Assembly (NCBI GenBank): GCA_958448375.1
Contig: CAUDDU010000006.1
Span: 1 to 14,207, forward strand
Origin: an uncultured Collinsella sp.
GTDB taxonomy: Bacteria > Actinomycetota > Coriobacteriia > Coriobacteriales > Coriobacteriaceae
Reading direction: 5' to 3'
DNA: 14,207 nt
The translations under genes were made by a program, and so were the position numbers. Shown piece by piece: positions 5,341 through 14,207 of this stretch. The notes under the pieces were generated by a model. It did not search any database, was not told the origin of the DNA, and saw only the letters and a program-made list of their open reading frames with translations. The stretch's first letter is position 1; each line of letters starts with the position of its first letter.

Positions 5341-5916
5341 GGGGAGGTCGGGGAACCAGGTTGGCTTAGGTTGGTTAGGAACGCGCTCGGCCAGGACCAG
5401 CTCCATCCAGCACATGTCGTACCAGCGGCCAAACTTTTGGGCGCAGCGATCGAAGGCGCCCACCAGGCGATATCCCATATGGGCATGGAAATCCTGACTG
5501 TTGTGCGTCAGGTATTCGTCGTCCTTGTCGTGCGGCACGGCAATGAGAGCGCACATGTTGGTGATGCCCATCGCGATTAGACATTGCTTGAGCGCGTCGT
5601 GCAACTTGCGGCCCAGCCCGCCGTGGCGCACGTCGCGCGCCAGGTAGATCGATGTCTCGACCGACCAGTCGTATGCCTCGCGGCTGTTGAGCGGACTCAC
5701 ATAGGCATAGCCTACCGGACGCCCGTCCAGCTCCATTACCAGATACGGATAGCGCTTGAGCGTGCGCTCGATGCGCCCGGCGAACTCCTCAACGCTCGGC
5801 ACCTCGTATTCGCAGGTAATCGCCGTCTGGCGCACATACGGCTCATAGATGGCAAGCAACGACGGTGCGTCTTCGGGCGTCGCCAGGCGGATCGTCGGCT
5901 CGGACATCTCGGTCAT
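5326..5916 (-). CDS. GNAT N-acetyltransferase, phosphinothricin-acetyltransferase-like
   Basis: This cytoplasmic enzyme, 196 residues, is predicted to move an acetyl group from acetyl-CoA to an amine. The acetyl-CoA loop is RHGGLG (97-102; family R/Q-x-x-G-x-G/A). N139-S140 followed by FHAHMGYRLVGAF and KFGRWYD (161-167) matches the C-terminal block N-x-S..LH..GF..VG....KFGRW.D of the Pat/Bar/YncA group. About eight extra residues (DKDDEYLT) sit before this Asn compared with the usual P-N-x-x-S. A run of GGGGGAGGGG lies 6 nt before the ATG. Family members acetylate herbicide-like amino acids, methionine sulfone or other amino acids, so substrate prediction is unsafe. The gene starts 79 nt after the aldolase stop, with a probable terminator between them. 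Confidence 0.88.
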   Translation of the reverse strand: MTEMSEPTIRLATPEDAPSLLAIYEPYVRQTAITCEYEVPSVEEFAGRIERTLKRYPYLVMELDGRPVGYAYVSPLNSREAYDWSVETSIYLARDVRHGGLGRKLHDALKQCLIAMGITNMCALIAVPHDKDDEYLTHNSQDFHAHMGYRLVGAFDRCAQKFGRWYDMCWMELVLAERVPNQPKPTWFPDLPKPTI

Positions 5917-5927
5917 ACAACCCCTCC

Positions 5928-5975
5928 CCCTCTAAAAGCAAAGACCGCCCCACACCAAATCCAAGCGCAAGGCGG
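5928..5975 (-). terminator. Possible terminator after the threonine-aldolase-like gene
   Basis: CCGCC (5945-5949) pairs with GGCGG (5971-5975) across a 21-nt loop, and on the minus strand the stem is followed by TCTTTGCTTTTAG. The stem is short and the loop long, so it is a moderate candidate. It lies 20-45 nt after the aldolase stop and just before the GNAT ribosome site, so GNAT could be transcribed by read-through or from its own promoter. Confidence 0.45.
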
Positions 5976-5995
5976 CCCCTCGTCATCACATCAAC

Positions 5996-7021
5996 CTACA
6001 GGACAGCCGCCAGCGCGTCGATGTCCTTCTGCGTCGTGGCCCAGCTGGTGCAAAAGCGCACCACCGTGTGGGTCTCGTCGTACTTTTCCCAGTACTCGAT
6101 CGCCGCATGCTCGCGAATGCGGGCCATGTCCTCGTTGGGCAGAATCACAAACTGCTGGTTTGTGGGCGTCTCCAAAAAGAACTGATAGCCGCGCTCGTGC
6201 AGCACACGACGCAGCGCCTGAGCCGTCTCGATCGCCTGGCGACCAATCTCAAAATACAGGCCGTCGGTAAAGAGCGCCTCAAACTGCACGCCCGTCAGGC
6301 GACCCTTGGCCAACAGCGCGCCGTGCTGCTTAATGCGCGGAATGGGATGTGCCGGAGCGTGCATGCCGCAGAACACCACAGCCTCGCCGCAGAGCGCGCC
6401 GCACTTGGTGCCGCCGATGTAGAACACGTCGCACAGCTGCACCAGCTCGGGCAGGGTAATGTCGCACTCATCGGCCGCCAGCGCATAGGCCAGGCGAGCA
6501 CCGTCCACAAACAGCGGAATCTCGCGCTTCTGGCATACCGCATGAATCGCCGCGAGCTCGGCCTTGGAGTACAGCGTGCCGTACTCGGTCGATAGACTCA
6601 CGTACACGGCGCCCGGGAACACCGTGTGCTCGTAGCTCTCGTTTTCGTAGAACACCTGGATATAGTTCTCGAGGTCCTCGGCGTGCATCTTGCCCTCGTA
6701 GCCGGGGATGGTGAGCACCTTGTGGCCGCCAAACTCGATGGCGCCCGCCTCGTGGCAGGCGACGTGGCCGGTCTCGGCAGCAACGACGCCCTCGTAGGGC
6801 GCAAGCAGCATATCAATCACCGTCGCGTTGGCCTGCGTGCCGCCTACCAGAAAAAACACGTCGGCATCGGGGGTCTGACAGGCCTCGCGGATAAGCTGCT
6901 TGGCACGCTCGGTGTGTGCATCGGTACCATAACCGGGCTGCGGCTCCATATTGGTGTCGACGAGCGCCTGCAGCACTGCCGGGTGTGCGCCGTGGGAATA
7001 GTCGTTGTTAAACGCGAGCAT
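5996..7021 (-). CDS. PLP-dependent threonine aldolase-like (beta-eliminating lyase family)
   Basis: This fold-type I PLP enzyme has 341 residues, the usual length for low-specificity threonine aldolases, which split threonine or allo-threonine into glycine and acetaldehyde. The PLP-binding lysine is most likely Lys206 in YIGGTKCGALCGEA. DGAR (173-176) supplies the conserved Asp that contacts the pyridine nitrogen and the Arg. His86 in ETGHVACHEAG is the expected ring-stacking histidine. The N-terminal NNDYSHGAHPAVLQAL matches the family's substrate-loop region. The start has an AGAGG site about 7 nt upstream. It follows the PAP2 gene after 45 nt and may share its transcript. Related beta-eliminating lyases with other amino-acid substrates are a less likely alternative. 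Confidence 0.9.
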   Translation of the reverse strand: MLAFNNDYSHGAHPAVLQALVDTNMEPQPGYGTDAHTERAKQLIREACQTPDADVFFLVGGTQANATVIDMLLAPYEGVVAAETGHVACHEAGAIEFGGHKVLTIPGYEGKMHAEDLENYIQVFYENESYEHTVFPGAVYVSLSTEYGTLYSKAELAAIHAVCQKREIPLFVDGARLAYALAADECDITLPELVQLCDVFYIGGTKCGALCGEAVVFCGMHAPAHPIPRIKQHGALLAKGRLTGVQFEALFTDGLYFEIGRQAIETAQALRRVLHERGYQFFLETPTNQQFVILPNEDMARIREHAAIEYWEKYDETHTVVRFCTSWATTQKDIDALAAVL

Positions 7022-7066
7022 GGCAATCCTCTCTTACCGGGTATCGGCCAGATAATTCAAACGGAG

Positions 7067-7930
7067 CTATTGTACGCCGTTGGGATAGGCAATGCGTGCG
7101 GCAAGGCACTCAAGTGCCAGTACCAGGGCAAAACCGCAGCTCACGTCACTCAAAAAGTGTGCGCCGATCACGATGCGCCCAAAGGCGACGAACGCTGCAA
7201 CAACAACCGCCGCCCAAAAGATCACGCGGCGACGCGAAGGTTTTTCCTTAAAGGCTGCCGCGGGAAGCCCGGCGAGCATAAGGCCGATCGCCGCATGCGC
7301 CGTGTGTCCGCTCGCAAACGACTTGAACCCGTCCTTAATCACGCCGGCGGCGATATAGGCCCACTTGTCGGGGTTGCCGATCACCCACCACGGCTGAAAA
7401 TTGAGCCCCGGCGTGACCTCGATCACGCGCATGCGCGGGCGCGACCATAACGGCTTAACAATGACGTTGAGGATGATGGCCTGAGCGACCCACACGGCCA
7501 GCACCATCAACGCCCAGCGCGTAAGCTCGTCGGGCTCGGTCGTGCGCGTGAGGCGGTAGGCGATGAAGTTGGCCGCGATGACCAACGCAAACGTCAGAAC
7601 CAGCTGAAACGCAATAAGCTTGCCGCCGACGCGCAGCGATCCGATAATCTCGTAGCCGACCAGACCCCCGTTGATCAAAACGCCCAGCGCAGCGAGCCAC
7701 TTGCTCGCCTTGGAATCGGGGCGTGCCGAGCGCACGAGCATAACGCCCGCGATGCTCGCCGTCAGCTCGAACGGCAGCTCACCGGCCGCCTCGACAAAGC
7801 GACCGTACATGCTGCCGATGTTGAACAGCGCACTCGAGATTTGATAATCAAAGAAGCTGCCCACGCCCAAACAAAGGCACAGGACGGCCGCGATAATGGC
7901 GACATCTTTCTTATAGATGTATCCGAACAT
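7067..7930 (-). CDS. PAP2-family membrane phosphatase
   Basis: This integral membrane protein of 287 residues has the active-site motifs of the PAP2 acid-phosphatase superfamily, whose membrane members dephosphorylate lipid phosphates such as phosphatidic acid or undecaprenyl diphosphate. Visible pieces are K159-x4-R164-P165 (motif 1, shorter than the usual K-x6-R-P), ASGH with His209 (motif 2, usually PSGH), and R252-x5-H258-x3-D262 (motif 3, complete). About six to eight hydrophobic helices are present, with the motifs in the C-terminal half. An AAAGGA ribosome site lies 5 nt before the ATG at 7930. The gene follows mfd after 56 nt and precedes the aldolase by 45 nt. A lipid phosphatase or a recycling enzyme for cell-wall lipid carrier is likely, but the substrate is not set by sequence. 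Confidence 0.9.
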   Translation of the reverse strand: MFGYIYKKDVAIIAAVLCLCLGVGSFFDYQISSALFNIGSMYGRFVEAAGELPFELTASIAGVMLVRSARPDSKASKWLAALGVLINGGLVGYEIIGSLRVGGKLIAFQLVLTFALVIAANFIAYRLTRTTEPDELTRWALMVLAVWVAQAIILNVIVKPLWSRPRMRVIEVTPGLNFQPWWVIGNPDKWAYIAAGVIKDGFKSFASGHTAHAAIGLMLAGLPAAAFKEKPSRRRVIFWAAVVVAAFVAFGRIVIGAHFLSDVSCGFALVLALECLAARIAYPNGVQ

Positions 7931-7950
7931 GCTTTCCTTTCGATGGAACC

Positions 7951-7986
7951 AGATTGCCCAAATGGGGCGTTTGCAGCGTCGACCCG
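7951..7986 (-). repeat. Dispersed 36-bp motif, copy 2 (after mfd)
   Basis: This is the second copy of the motif at 3313-3348, matching 28 of 36 bases and starting at the base after the mfd stop codon. Here GCCC (7956-7959) and GGGC (7965-7968) form a small stem around AAATG. It fills most of the gap between mfd and the PAP2 gene. No U tract follows, so termination is not evident. Confidence 0.5.
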
Positions 7987-10900
7987 TTAGTCGTCGTCGC
8001 TCGCACCCAATTGCTGCAGCAGCATGAGTGCCGCGGCCACCGGGCCGATGCCGTCGTTGGCGTCGAGACCGCGACCCAGACCGCTGCCCGCGCCGGCGCC
8101 CGCCTTGTAGGGCACCGACAGTTTGCGGCTCTTGGGAAAGTTCACCGCGCCATAGCGGGTCTTAAGCTCAAAGGCCACCTTCTTGGGCACGTCAACCCCC
8201 AGGAAGGTAATGCGTCCACCGCTGAGCGTGACGCTCTCGAGCCCCAGACGCTCGCCGCGAATGCGGATTCGTGCGCGATTGAACAGGTTGAGTCCCGCCA
8301 GCGGCAGCTCGCCATGCGCAGCCTCGGTCTCCTCCTGCACCTCATCGATGCTCTCCAGGTCCTCGGCCGCTGCGAGCTTACGGTACACGAGCACGCGCTG
8401 ATCCACCGCCGGCAGGTACTCCTCGGACAAGAAGTAATCGGCCGGCAGGTTAATGCCTACACTCGCCGCCTCCACGTCGGCGTCGTCATCGCCGCGCGCC
8501 TCGGCTACCGCCTGGCCCAACATCTGCGTAAACAGGTCAAAGCCCACGCTCGACAGGTTGCCGTGCTGCTCGGCGCCCATAAGCGAGCCGGCACCACGGA
8601 TCTCCAGGTCGCGCATGGCGATGCGCATGCCGCTGCCCAGGTCCTGGAACTCGGAAAGTGCGGTCAGGCGCGCCGTTGCCTCCTCGGTGAGCGGCAGCTC
8701 GCCCGGGAACATAAAGTACGCGTATGCCTGCGTGGCAGAGCGACCCACACGGCCCTTGAGCTGGTAGAGCTGTGCCAGACCCAGACGCTGCGAGTCCTCG
8801 ATGATCAGCGTGTTGGCCGTTGCGTTGTCGATGCCGCTCTCCACGATGGTCGTGGCGATAAGCACGTCGATCTTCTTGGTCGCGAACTCGATCATTACGT
8901 CCTCGACCTCGCGCGGGCTCATCTTGCCGTGCGCCACGCCCACGCGCGCCTCGGGCGCGGCCTCGTGCACGCGCGCCACGGCGTCGTCGATGGTCTTGAC
9001 GCGGTTGGACACGTAGTACACCTGACCGCCGCGGCCCACCTCCAGGCGAATCGCCGCACTCACCACGTCGGGGTCGTACTCTCCCACGTGCACGATCACG
9101 GGGCGGCGCCCGGTCGGCGGCGTGGTGATCAGGCTCATGTCGCGCACGCCGCTCGTGGCCATCTGCATGGTTCGCGGAATCGGCGTTGCCGAAAGCGTGA
9201 GCACGTCAATCTGCTCACGCAGGTTTTTGAGCTGCTCCTTGTGCTGCACACCAAAGCGCTGCTCTTCGTCGATGATCACCATGCCCAGGTTCTTGGGGTT
9301 CACATCGGCCGAAAGCAGGCGGTGGGTGCCGATAAGCACATCGATCGTGCCCTCGGCAAACGCCTTGAGCGCGCGCTTCTGCTGCGCCGGGGTGCGGAAG
9401 CGGCTGAGCACTTCGACCTCGAGGCCAAACGGGGCAAAACGCTCAAAGAATGTCTCGTAGTGCTGTTGGGCCAGAATGGTCGTGGGGCAGAGCACCATGA
9501 CCTGGCGGCCGGAGTCCACGCACTTAAAGGCCGCGCGCAGGGCGACCTCGGTCTTGCCGAAACCCACGTCGCCGCACAGCAGGCGATCCATGGGCTTGGG
9601 CGCCTCCATGTCGGCCTTGATGTCGGCGATAGCCTCCAGCTGGTCGCGCGTCTCGTCATAGGGGAAGCTCTCCTCCATCTCGATCTGCTCGGGCGTATCG
9701 GGCGGACAGGCGATACCGGTAATCGACGAGCGACGCGTATACAGGTCGACCAGGTCAAACGCCAGCTTTTTGGCATTCTTGCGTGCCTTGTTGGTAGCCC
9801 GCGTCCAGTCGGCGGTGTTGAGCCTGGTCAAGCGCGGTTTATCGCCGTCGGGGCCAACATAGCGTGTGATGCGGTCGACCTGCTCGAGCGGCACGTAGAG
9901 CTTGTCGCCGTCGGCATATTCCAGCAAAAAGTAGTCGCGCTCCTTGCCGCCCACTTCCTGGCGCGCGATCTCGCTAAAGAGCGCGATGCCGTGGGTGGCG
10001 TGCACCACGTAATCGCCCGGCTTAAACGGGAACGTGATCTGCGTAATGTCAACCTTGCGGCGGCTGCGCGCGCGGTTGGCATCCATGCGGGCGTTGAGGT
10101 CGGCGATCGAGAACACTGCCAAATTGGCGTCGGGAACCACCACGCCCTGCGGCAGGGCAGCATCGACAAAGGTCACGCGTCCGCGCGAGATGGTGGGCAC
10201 GGCGGCACCGGCGGCAGCCTGGGCAGCACCCGCCTCGAGCGAGCGGGCGTTGAGCGCATCGGCCTTGCGCTCGCGAATTGCAGCATGAGCATCCTGGCGG
10301 ACAGCACGGTCGGCGGAATCCGCCGCTGCCACGCGCACGCGGTCGCCGATAGCGCCGACATTTTCGGGCGCCGCGGTCAGCGACTCCTCAAAGGTAATGC
10401 CCTCGTCGCCAAAGGTGAGCTCCATCGACTCGCGCGCACCGCGATCGGGAATGGCAAACACGCAGGCGTAGCGCTTGCCCACGACCTCCTGGATGCGCGC
10501 CATAAAACGGTTATCCGAGCCCGCGATGGCCGGCTGCTTAATCTTGAGCTCGGCCGTCACCGCGCCGCCGGCACGGATCAGGCTCACGTAGTTCAAACGC
10601 TGCTGGGAACCAAAGTCGAGTTGCTGGGCACGCACATACAGGCCGTCCAGACGGTCGACCCCCGCCTCGCCGGCACGTGCCTCGATATCCTCGTAGGCGC
10701 GCAGGCAATCGTCGAACAGCGAGCGCGGCTCGGACAGCACCACGAGTGCCTTGCCGCTCACATGCGACAGCGGGCTCACGGTCTGGCCGTACATCACCGG
10801 CAAAAAGCGGTCGAGCTCAGGCGTGACGATGCGCGCATCCACCATCTCGAGCAGCGCTGCCAGCTTGCTGTCGTCCTGGCTGGCGCGGTAGAGCGCCACG

Positions 10901-11619
10901 TGCATGTTGTGGACGGCCTCGTCGGTGAGCGCCAGCTCGCGGCAGGGGAAGATCTCGATGCTGTCCTCGTTACCGATGGTCTGCCCCGTTGAGCTCACCA
11001 TGCGGCGGATGCGGTCAATCTCGTCGCCAAAGAACTCAATGCGCACGGGCGCTTTCTCTTGTGCGGGGAACACCTCGACGGTGTCGCCGTGAACGCGGAA
11101 CAGACCGGGCGCGTCGGCGGCGCCGGCATTGGTGTAGCCCATGCCTACCAGACGCTGCGGCACCTCGTCAAAGGGAATCTCCTCGCCCACCGAAAAAGTA
11201 GTGGACTCCCAGTAGCGGCTCTCGACCGGCGGCACGCAGCGCAGCAACGCGCGAGCCGAGGCAACCATGATGCAGTTGTCCCCGCGCACGATGCGTCCCA
11301 GGGCCTCGCAGCGCTGCGCTACCACGGCGTCGTCGGGCGCCTGCTCGCGCCACGGATAATCCTTGCGCTCGGGGAAACGGCACACATGCGCCAGGCCCAC
11401 GTAGGCGGCAAGGCTACGAGCGGCGCGATCGGCCGCATCCTCGCCACTCACAATGTAGACCGTCGGGCGTGGGCGGCGCGCAAACTGGGCGGCCGCCATA
11501 AGCGTGCGACCCGACTGCGACACGGCCAGCGTCACGTCCTCGCCGGCATCGAGTCCGGCCTCGACGGTCTGCAACGCCTCGGCAGTGTAGAGCTGCGCGG
11601 CTATACGGTGAATGAGCAT
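7987..11619 (-). CDS. mfd: Transcription-repair coupling factor Mfd
   Basis: This large cytoplasmic DNA translocase removes stalled RNA polymerase from damaged DNA and recruits UvrA. The start is the ATG at 11619, with GGAGGA 5 nt upstream, giving 1210 residues. A longer reading to 11646 overlaps the upstream terminator and is rejected. Order: UvrB-like domains (about 1-340); a variable linker; the RNA-polymerase-interacting region (about 530-595, with FKPGDYVVHATHGI and YADGDKLYVPLEQVDRI); the helicase core with Walker A GDVGFGKT (683-690) and DEEQ (784-787); and a C-terminal TRCF domain after it. Length is a little above E. coli Mfd (1148). The extra is mostly an Ala/Arg-rich stretch at about 424-490. 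PAP2 and aldolase genes follow closely, so mfd may head a small operon. Confidence 0.98.
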   Translation of the reverse strand: MLIHRIAAQLYTAEALQTVEAGLDAGEDVTLAVSQSGRTLMAAAQFARRPRPTVYIVSGEDAADRAARSLAAYVGLAHVCRFPERKDYPWREQAPDDAVVAQRCEALGRIVRGDNCIMVASARALLRCVPPVESRYWESTTFSVGEEIPFDEVPQRLVGMGYTNAGAADAPGLFRVHGDTVEVFPAQEKAPVRIEFFGDEIDRIRRMVSSTGQTIGNEDSIEIFPCRELALTDEAVHNMHVALYRASQDDSKLAALLEMVDARIVTPELDRFLPVMYGQTVSPLSHVSGKALVVLSEPRSLFDDCLRAYEDIEARAGEAGVDRLDGLYVRAQQLDFGSQQRLNYVSLIRAGGAVTAELKIKQPAIAGSDNRFMARIQEVVGKRYACVFAIPDRGARESMELTFGDEGITFEESLTAAPENVGAIGDRVRVAAADSADRAVRQDAHAAIRERKADALNARSLEAGAAQAAAGAAVPTISRGRVTFVDAALPQGVVVPDANLAVFSIADLNARMDANRARSRRKVDITQITFPFKPGDYVVHATHGIALFSEIARQEVGGKERDYFLLEYADGDKLYVPLEQVDRITRYVGPDGDKPRLTRLNTADWTRATNKARKNAKKLAFDLVDLYTRRSSITGIACPPDTPEQIEMEESFPYDETRDQLEAIADIKADMEAPKPMDRLLCGDVGFGKTEVALRAAFKCVDSGRQVMVLCPTTILAQQHYETFFERFAPFGLEVEVLSRFRTPAQQKRALKAFAEGTIDVLIGTHRLLSADVNPKNLGMVIIDEEQRFGVQHKEQLKNLREQIDVLTLSATPIPRTMQMATSGVRDMSLITTPPTGRRPVIVHVGEYDPDVVSAAIRLEVGRGGQVYYVSNRVKTIDDAVARVHEAAPEARVGVAHGKMSPREVEDVMIEFATKKIDVLIATTIVESGIDNATANTLIIEDSQRLGLAQLYQLKGRVGRSATQAYAYFMFPGELPLTEEATARLTALSEFQDLGSGMRIAMRDLEIRGAGSLMGAEQHGNLSSVGFDLFTQMLGQAVAEARGDDDADVEAASVGINLPADYFLSEEYLPAVDQRVLVYRKLAAAEDLESIDEVQEETEAAHGELPLAGLNLFNRARIRIRGERLGLESVTLSGGRITFLGVDVPKKVAFELKTRYGAVNFPKSRKLSVPYKAGAGAGSGLGRGLDANDGIGPVAAALMLLQQLGASDDD

Positions 11620-11636
11620 GCTGTTCCTCCGGCATC

Positions 11637-11672
11637 GCAACGCCAAAAGCCCGCCGGGACAAGCTCGGCGGG
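11637..11672 (-). terminator. Intrinsic terminator after nth, before mfd
   Basis: Perfect 7-bp arms CCCGCCG (11650-11656) and CGGCGGG (11666-11672) enclose a 9-nt loop. On the minus strand the stem is followed by CTTTTGG. This lies about 105 nt after the nth stop codon and ends about 20 nt before the mfd start, so it probably ends the ABC-nth transcript. It also shows that the longer mfd frame beginning at 11646 is not the real start. The mfd promoter must lie around or inside this region; none was clear. The 130-bp gap shows nothing else distinct. Confidence 0.65.
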
Positions 11673-11776
11673 TCGTACGTCAAATACATTGTCTGTCATG
11701 GTAGCGCATGGGGAGAACTCCGGCTCAAGGGCAAACCCAGCCCCGCAAAAAACGCCAGACGAAGATGCGTTCCGCC

Positions 11777-12442
11777 CTACCCCGCTACGCGCACGCTGGG
11801 GCACAAATCCGCCAGCGGACACTCGTCACACTTGGGTTTGCGGGCATCGCAGATCTCGCGACCAAAGGTGATCCACTGATGGTTGACCGACTCCCAATAC
11901 TCGTGCGGCAAAATCTTGAGCAGATCCTGCTCGGTCTTGAGCGGCTCCTTGGCATGTGTCTTGGGACTCAGCATCAGGCGATGCGCAATGCGGTTGACGT
12001 GCGTGTCCACCGCAATGCCCTCCACGATGCCATACCCCACGTTGAGCACGATGTTCGCCGTCTTGCGTCCCACGCCCGGCAGCTTCACGAGTTCCTTCAT
12101 GTCGGCCGGCACCTCGCCGCCATAGTCGGCGACGATCATCTGCGCGGCCTCGACGGCATGCTTGGCTTTGCTCTTGTAGAAGCCGAGTGACTTGATGGTG
12201 TCCGCCACGTCAGCCACGCTCGCCCCGGCCATGGCCTCGGGCGTAGGCCACTGGGCAAACAGCCGCGGCGTCACCTTGTTGACCTGCGCATCGGTCGTTT
12301 GCGCCGAGAGCAGCACCGCGATCAGTAGGCGGAAGGGATTCTCGTGGTCCAAAAAGCACTCGACCGGGCCATAGCGACGGTTGAGGCGCTCACACACCTC
12401 AACGGCGCGCTCGCGTTTGGCGGCATTGGTCTCGCGTGGCAT
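11777..12442 (-). CDS. nth: Endonuclease III (Nth), DNA glycosylase/AP lyase
   Basis: This base-excision repair enzyme removes oxidised pyrimidines and cuts the abasic site. From the ATG at 12442 it has 221 residues, close to E. coli Nth (211). GAGGAG lies 5-6 nt upstream. A GTG 24 nt earlier is less likely because the ribosome site would fall inside the gene. The helix-hairpin-helix LPGVGRKTANIVLN (121-134) holds catalytic Lys127, and AVDTHVNR (144-151) holds Asp146. The C-terminal iron-sulfur ligands Cys198, Cys205, Cys208 and Cys214 follow the exact C-x6-C-x2-C-x5-C pattern, so the [4Fe-4S] site is intact. The gene lies 63 nt after the ABC exporter gene on the same strand and is likely its transcript partner. 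MutY is excluded by the length and the presence of the Nth lysine. Confidence 0.97.
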   Translation of the reverse strand: MPRETNAAKRERAVEVCERLNRRYGPVECFLDHENPFRLLIAVLLSAQTTDAQVNKVTPRLFAQWPTPEAMAGASVADVADTIKSLGFYKSKAKHAVEAAQMIVADYGGEVPADMKELVKLPGVGRKTANIVLNVGYGIVEGIAVDTHVNRIAHRLMLSPKTHAKEPLKTEQDLLKILPHEYWESVNHQWITFGREICDARKPKCDECPLADLCPSVRVAG

Positions 12443-12461
12443 AACGACTCCTCGGCTCAAC

Positions 12462-12492
12462 GGCACAATAAACTTATGGGCACAATTGTCCC
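12462..12492. repeat. Short repeats between ABC exporter and nth
   Basis: GGCACAAT occurs twice in direct orientation (12462-12469 and 12479-12486), starting 17 bp apart. The second overlaps a dyad, GGG-C-ACAATTGT-CCC (12478-12492). It could be a weak operator or a pausing hairpin, or chance. No U tract follows. Confidence 0.25.
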
Positions 12493-12505
12493 ACGTCCGA
12501 GTCGC

Positions 12506-14207
<1,702 letters not shown>

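Noticed and set aside
3313..7986. Compensatory base changes in the two copies of the 36-bp motif
   Set aside because: The short stems in the two copies form in different registers, so paired changes cannot be claimed from two sequences.
7954..10992. A 1012-codon open frame on the plus strand opposite mfd
   Set aside because: It is antisense to a clear mfd gene. High GC with G/C-rich third positions leaves few stops on the opposite strand. The product is His/Arg/Ala-rich low-complexity with no recognisable domain.
11619..11646. Upstream ATG at 11646 as the mfd start
   Set aside because: It abuts the terminator hairpin at 11650-11672 and has no ribosome site; GGAGGA precedes the ATG at 11619.
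11673..11776. A sigma-70 promoter for mfd (TTGAGC with TACCAT)
   Set aside because: The boxes match poorly and the spacing is long; other equally weak pairs exist in the gap.

Overview
The window (14,207 bp, GC-rich, strong Shine-Dalgarno sites, dense genes mostly on the minus strand) looks like chromosome from a gut actinobacterium. Coriobacteriia, probably Collinsella or a close relative, is my best guess. This rests on base composition, gene style and the combination of a mannose-family PTS with an Amadori-type deglycase. It is an inference, since no rRNA or marker search was possible.

Left part (1-5304): a sugar-derivative uptake and catabolism locus. On the minus strand lie an EIIC permease of the mannose/fructose/sorbose PTS family (cut by the left edge), a fused EIIAB, a ten-helix EamA/DMT transporter, and a double-SIS sugar-phosphate deglycase/isomerase with a Glu217/His233 pair and a DFFHGPFE motif. 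Facing away from the deglycase gene is a GntR/UTRA repressor on the plus strand. The intergenic DNA holds repeated ATACA/TGTAT half-sites, and the core GTTANATACA recurs near the deglycase, repressor and DMT genes, which suggests one local regulon. The most economical reading is PTS uptake and phosphorylation of an Amadori compound (fructose- or glucose-amine type), cleavage by the SIS enzyme to a hexose phosphate and an amine or amino acid, and control by the GntR protein. The DMT protein might move a product or substrate; that part is speculative.

Middle (5305-7930): three minus-strand genes, a GNAT acetyltransferase of the phosphinothricin-acetyltransferase type, a PLP-dependent threonine-aldolase-like enzyme, and a PAP2 membrane phosphatase. 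Right part (7987-14207): minus-strand housekeeping genes, namely mfd (transcription-repair coupling factor), nth (endonuclease III, with complete Fe-S ligands), and an ABC exporter with fused membrane and ATPase domains cut by the right edge. ABC exporter and nth are closely spaced and end at a probable terminator just before mfd. mfd, PAP2 and the aldolase are also closely spaced.

The noncoding DNA carries several items of interest: a REPIN-like nested palindrome at 3122-3190, a 36-bp dispersed motif found downstream of both the deglycase gene and mfd, and several intrinsic terminators. No tRNA, rRNA, CRISPR array, insertion sequence or phage gene was seen.
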